Shown here in pieces: positions 29,886-32,092 of a stretch of 32,092 bases of DNA. A program made the position numbers and the translations under genes. Source of the stretch: a virus; IMG/VR virus record IMGVR_UViG_3300044533_001301, positions 1-32,092 of that record; one strand, 5' to 3'. Positions within the stretch are counted from its first letter, which is position 1; every line of letters starts with the position of its first letter. The notes under the pieces are model-generated. The model ran no database searches. It had not been told where the DNA came from and saw only the letters and a program-made list of their open reading frames with translations.

Positions 29886-30732
29886 TCTTTTTTTTCGCTT
29901 TGTTGTAGTATTCTCTAAGTTTTTCTAAGTTTTCTTTCTTGTTTATTGCTTGTTTGCTTTTTACTTCCTTGAGCCTTTTAAGCTCTTGGTCGTAAGGGTA
30001 ACAATGTTTTAAGTTTTTTAAGGTGTAGTTAACTATCGAACAACGAAAAGCTGTTTTATTTTTAAATGTGCAAGGTGTAACACCATGCAAAACCTCTTGA
30101 CCACGAAAGAAGCACAACCAGCCGTCGCCTTGGTGAAGCGTTAAGCCTAGTTCAGGGCAATCTAGGAACCCACCGTCTACGCCTTCCTTTACTATTAAAA
30201 CATTGGATAAGTCTTCGGGGTTGTTTCCTTTGTCACAATGGTATTTTATAACTTGGTTTAGGTTTATGTTTACGTTTGTCCAGGGTGTTTTTGCTGTAAA
30301 GTAATCTTCGTTTATTTCGTTTTTAACTTTCTCTAAAGCTTTGCCGTAAAGGTTTGGGTGTTTGCTTTCATAGAAGGCGGCTAACATTTCATTCAGCTTT
30401 ATGGCTTTTGTGTAGTTAACCCTTTCTTCTTTGCTTTTGTTTGAAAAACGGCAATAGTCTTCTCTTATTGGTATTCTTGGCAATGGTCCGTAGACTGTAG
30501 AGAGTTGTGGTACCCCGTGTCTAGTTCTGGTGCTTTTTGTTGGCTTAGTATTTTTGCATATTTCTTTAGCAAGCAAATATATTTCTTTAGGTGCTTTGTA
30601 ATAACCTAAAACTAATTCACCTGTTTCATTAAATACTTCAACTTCATAGTCAACCATTTCACCAGTAGGCTTAGATGGGTAGTCACCCGGCTTAAACTTT
30701 GTAGGTTCAATTCTTTTTATAATTCTTTGCAT
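29878..30732 (-). CDS. Predicted TET/JBP-like 2-oxoglutarate Fe(II) dioxygenase (284 aa)
   Basis: The double-stranded beta-helix core lies at about residues 155-240. HCD (His165, Asp167) followed by KGNNPEDLS, then GGFLDCPELGLTL (187-199), LHGV (His216) and AFRCSIVNYT (Arg230) give the iron triad and the 2-oxoglutarate-binding Arg. HxDxGN, GG-x-L-x-x-PE and HGV-x-P are the pattern of TET/JBP base dioxygenases, which oxidise 5-methylcytosine or thymine. Residues 1-150 are a basic, mixed domain that may bind DNA; the tail is Lys-rich. Start overlaps the ParB gene by 16 bases with no ribosome site, so translation is probably coupled. CpG-rich relative to the terminase genes. Another 2OG enzyme type is possible. 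Confidence 0.7.
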   Translation of the reverse strand: MQRIIKRIEPTKFKPGDYPSKPTGEMVDYEVEVFNETGELVLGYYKAPKEIYLLAKEICKNTKPTKSTRTRHGVPQLSTVYGPLPRIPIREDYCRFSNKSKEERVNYTKAIKLNEMLAAFYESKHPNLYGKALEKVKNEINEDYFTAKTPWTNVNINLNQVIKYHCDKGNNPEDLSNVLIVKEGVDGGFLDCPELGLTLHQGDGWLCFFRGQEVLHGVTPCTFKNKTAFRCSIVNYTLKNLKHCYPYDQELKRLKEVKSKQAINKKENLEKLREYYNKAKKKNG

Positions 30733-31331
30733 TGTTTTAAATAGGCTAAAAGGGCGTCGCTTAATATTTCGGTGTTCATTTCTTTCATTACTTCAGAAGC
30801 TAAGAATATAAAATCATCATACTCTTCTTTGTTGTATTCTAGTTTTACTTCTAAAAAGTCTTTGTCTAAATACTTTTCAAGTTTATCAAGGGCACCTTTG
30901 CCATTTTCTTCGTTCTTTGATTCATACTTTTCGGCTGGTTCAATGCTGAAGTCTTTAATACCTAGTAAATCAATGTCGAAATCGGGCCCTAGATCCAACA
31001 TCTCAGTATTAACCGCACTTAAATCAAGCTCAGCCCATGCAGCGATTGCGTTGTCTGATGTAAGGTAAGCATATTCCTGAGCTTCATTGTCAAAGTCTTG
31101 AAACATAGCAGGAACCTCTTTAAGACCAGCCATTTTTGCCGCCTCAATTCGTCCATGCCCTGCCAATACAAATCCAGTTCTATTCGATACCACAACAGGG
31201 TTCCTAAATCCCTGGTATTGAATTAATTTAGCCAGTCTTTCAATTTGTTCTTTTGGGTGCTTATTGTTGTTTTTTGGATTTAAGACAAGTGAATCAATGC
31301 CCACTATTTGGATATTTTTTGCCTGGATCAT
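30717..31331 (-). CDS. ParB/Srx-fold protein (204 aa)
   Basis: The ParB N-terminal fold is clear: NPKNNNKHPKEQIERLAKLI, GFRNPVVV, then LAGHGRIEAAKMAGL (residues 56-70) containing the nucleotide-binding GHGR motif, and VPAMFQDF. There is no helix-turn-helix domain; a short C-terminal part ends at Leu204. Such single-domain phage ParB proteins are found beside DNA-modification and terminase genes. It is the first late gene and overlaps the dioxygenase gene, so it may guide that enzyme or regulate packaging. A plasmid-partition role is less likely without HTH and ParA. Confidence 0.85.
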   Translation of the reverse strand: MIQAKNIQIVGIDSLVLNPKNNNKHPKEQIERLAKLIQYQGFRNPVVVSNRTGFVLAGHGRIEAAKMAGLKEVPAMFQDFDNEAQEYAYLTSDNAIAAWAELDLSAVNTEMLDLGPDFDIDLLGIKDFSIEPAEKYESKNEENGKGALDKLEKYLDKDFLEVKLEYNKEEYDDFIFLASEVMKEMNTEILSDALLAYLKQCKEL

Positions 31332-31355
31332 TCATTCCCACAGGGTTAAATGTTG

Positions 31356-31370
31356 AGAGTCACCGACTCT
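31356..31370 (-). promoter_or_regulatory. Stem-loop at the probable 5' end of the late transcript
   Basis: AGAGTC-ACC-GACTCT forms a perfect six-pair stem. It begins about seven bases after the proposed late -10 box, so the late mRNA would start with this hairpin, which could protect it from decay. It may instead be a second operator. Confidence 0.4.
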
Positions 31371-31377
31371 TTATATC

Positions 31378-31407
31378 AGCCTATGTAAGATTTACATACC
31401 TTGTCAA
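31378..31407 (-). promoter_or_regulatory. Candidate late promoter with overlapping operator
   Basis: On the minus strand a perfect TTGACA (31407-31402), an 18-base spacer, and TAGGCT (31383-31378) form a sigma-70-like promoter reading into the ParB gene and the 23-kb late block. The 17-bp dyad 31382-31398 fills the spacer, so a bound protein would block polymerase. The -10 is weak. Confidence 0.55.
31382..31398. promoter_or_regulatory. Operator-like dyad TATGTAA-GAT-TTACATA
   Basis: A perfect 7-3-7 inverted repeat whose inner part, TGTAA-N3-TTACA, is shared with the dyad at 3984-3996. The two sites are the divergent promoter regions of the genome. Likely binding site for a phage-coded regulator. 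Confidence 0.7.
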
Positions 31408-31427
31408 TCGAATATATTCTATAAAAA

Positions 31428-31667
31428 ATGAAGAATATCATCATGTTTATTCTATTATTTCCATTTAACTCAATAGCACAGGATGCATTGCTTCAAGCAA
31501 TATACGGGAATTGGTATAATCCAAATAAATACGAAAATGAGGATAAGGCTGAATCTGTGGAATCATATGATGAATCTGAAGCTGAGATTTACCACTGGGA
31601 ACTTGGAACACCAGACAACATTCCTGAGATTGAAATCATCTACGAAGACTCTCCATGTAATTTATAA
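31428..31667 (+). CDS. Small secreted acidic protein (79 aa)
   Basis: The only rightward gene in this part, divergent from the late block. Residues 1-18 are a signal peptide (MKNIIMFILLFPFNSIA), with cleavage likely before or after Gln18. The mature part is very acidic (around ENEDKAESVESYDESEAEI) with a single Cys near the end. No ribosome site; AT-rich promoter-like sequence runs up to the ATG. Its separate promoter and export suggest a host-modifying or superinfection-exclusion gene. This is inference from layout only. Confidence 0.55.
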   Translation: MKNIIMFILLFPFNSIAQDALLQAIYGNWYNPNKYENEDKAESVESYDESEAEIYHWELGTPDNIPEIEIIYEDSPCNL

Positions 31668-31669
31668 AA

Positions 31670-31701
31670 GGATGCATCCAGATGGAGGATAGGATGCACC
31701 C
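31670..31701. repeat. Repeated GGATGCAYCC boxes
   Basis: GGATGCATCC (31670-31679), a perfect 10-bp palindrome, is repeated 22 bases on as GGATGCACCC (31692-31701). The pair lies in the 3' region of the secreted-protein gene, before the terminator. Purpose unknown; a protein site or part of a larger RNA fold. Confidence 0.4.
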
Positions 31702-31703
31702 AT

Positions 31704-31740
31704 AAAACCAAAGAAGGAATAACTCTGGTTTTTATTTTTT
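31704..31740. terminator. Bidirectional terminator between convergent genes
   Basis: AAAACCA (31704-31710) pairs with TGGTTTT (31726-31732), extended by a two-pair AG/CT step after one mismatch, then a T-rich run on the plus strand and an A-rich run before the stem that serves the minus strand. It separates the convergent 31428 and 31732 genes. Confidence 0.7.
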
Positions 31741-31878
31741 CTTTTTAGCAGCTTTTTTGGCTTTCTTTGCAACATTCAGAGCAATTGCCACAGATTGTTT
31801 TTGGCTCTTTCCACTCTTCATTTCTGTCTTAATGTTCTTTGAGATTGTTTTTTTTGAATAACCTTTCTTAATAGGCAT
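31732..31878 (-). CDS. Lys-rich small protein, DUF6496-like (48 aa)
   Basis: AGGAG lies upstream of the ATG. The product begins MPIKKGYSKKTISKNIKTEM, then KSGKSQKQSVAIALNVA and a Lys-rich tail. This pattern is that of a small phage and bacterial family (DUF6496) of unknown function; the strong positive charge suggests nucleic-acid binding. It is the last gene of the leftward early block after the junction-spanning gene. Confidence 0.75.
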   Translation of the reverse strand: MPIKKGYSKKTISKNIKTEMKSGKSQKQSVAIALNVAKKAKKAAKKKK

Positions 31879-31895
31879 AAATTCTCCTTAGTTTA

Positions 31896-32092
31896 TTACC
31901 AAATATATATGTCATCATTCCCATTCATCCAGCAAGTTCTTTCTGTGACTGGTCTAATTATTTTATTATCCTTCTCATATTTTCTAGTTTTCTTTAGGTT
32001 GTCTGGATTTATATCCTTTCCTTCTCTAAAGTCAATCATCCAATGACCTTGCAGCACTCCATCACTTACATAAGTCTCATAAATCATCTTTA
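31896..32092 (-). CDS. Hypothetical protein, C-terminal part (same gene as at 1-305)
   Basis: This is the downstream end of the 124-aa gene that crosses the circular junction. Codons about 61-124 are seen here, including the part that lies in the repeat. A Met at 32087 is internal, not the true start, which is at 305. The end has WMNGNDDIYIW. No family recognised. Confidence 0.8.
   Translation of the reverse strand, partial: KMIYETYVSDGVLQGHWMIDFREGKDINPDNLKKTRKYEKDNKIIRPVTERTCWMNGNDDIYIW
31966..32092. repeat. Terminal direct repeat, right copy (circular overlap)
   Basis: Identical over 127 bases to the start of the window. Removing one copy gives a 31,965-bp circle in which the gene at the junction is intact and in frame. 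Confidence 0.95.

Noticed and set aside
30772-31068. Plus-strand Ser/Phe-rich frame opposite the ParB gene
   Set aside because: It is the mirror of Lys/Glu-rich coding sequence and the ParB motifs on the other strand are clear.
30717-31331. ParB as part of a plasmid-type partition system
   Set aside because: There is no ParA-like ATPase and the protein lacks a helix-turn-helix domain; it lies in the late packaging operon.
1-32092. Temperate lifestyle with an integrase
   Set aside because: No integrase, recombinase, excisionase or attachment site could be seen; the XRE protein alone does not prove lysogeny.
1-32092. CRISPR array, tRNA or rRNA genes
   Set aside because: No regularly spaced repeats and no cloverleaf-like segments were found in the non-coding stretches.

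Overview
The window is one complete phage genome assembled as a circle. Bases 31966-32092 repeat bases 1-127 exactly, so the unit length is 31,965 bp, and one gene (124 aa) runs across the junction. The gene set is that of a tailed, long-tailed (siphovirus-like) phage: small and large terminase, portal, scaffold, HK97-fold capsid, head-tail joining proteins, tail tube, frameshifted tail chaperone, tape measure, distal tail/hub proteins and fibres. The DNA is AT-rich. A lipobox protein and signal-peptide proteins in the lysis region point to a Gram-negative host. The host itself cannot be named from the sequence. I see no integrase, excisionase, tRNA, rRNA or CRISPR array.

There are three transcription blocks on the circle. 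(1) A leftward early block runs from 3676 down through 1 and across the junction to 31732: tandem HNH proteins, an RNase H-fold exonuclease, a small HExxH protein, an XRE-type regulator and a chain of tiny proteins joined by ATGA overlaps. (2) A rightward early block, 4053-8085, holds recombination and replication accessory genes: ERF annealing protein, SSB, DnaQ-like exonuclease, small DNA-binding and membrane proteins, and a protein with a metzincin-type zinc motif. Blocks 1 and 2 diverge from a 376-bp control region. (3) A leftward late block of about 23 kb runs from 31331 to 8164: ParB-like protein, TET/JBP-like 2-oxoglutarate dioxygenase, terminase, head, neck, tail, fibres, lysis and RusA. 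Blocks 2 and 3 converge at hairpins near 8089-8162. A small secreted-protein gene (31428) faces away from the late promoter.

The control regions share a dyad, TGTAA-N3-TTACA, at 3984-3996 and 31384-31396. The second copy sits between a TTGACA -35 box and the -10 of the presumed late promoter. One phage regulator may therefore control early and late transcription through the same site.

The most interesting candidate system is the first late pair: a ParB-like protein whose gene overlaps that of a predicted TET/JBP-family dioxygenase, directly upstream of the terminase genes. This suggests oxidation of bases in the phage DNA, perhaps linked to packaging. No DNA methyltransferase is visible, so the substrate is open (thymine, or host-made 5-methylcytosine). 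Other points are a clear programmed -1 frameshift in the tail chaperone, a strong terminator whose U-tract runs into the next start codon after the capsid gene, and an out-of-frame nested lysis gene pair. CpG-rich patches cover the tail tip, one fibre gene and the dioxygenase gene, suggesting mosaic acquisition. No DNA polymerase, helicase or primase could be recognised, so replication probably relies on the host, with one possible helicase-loader-like protein (4053-4685).
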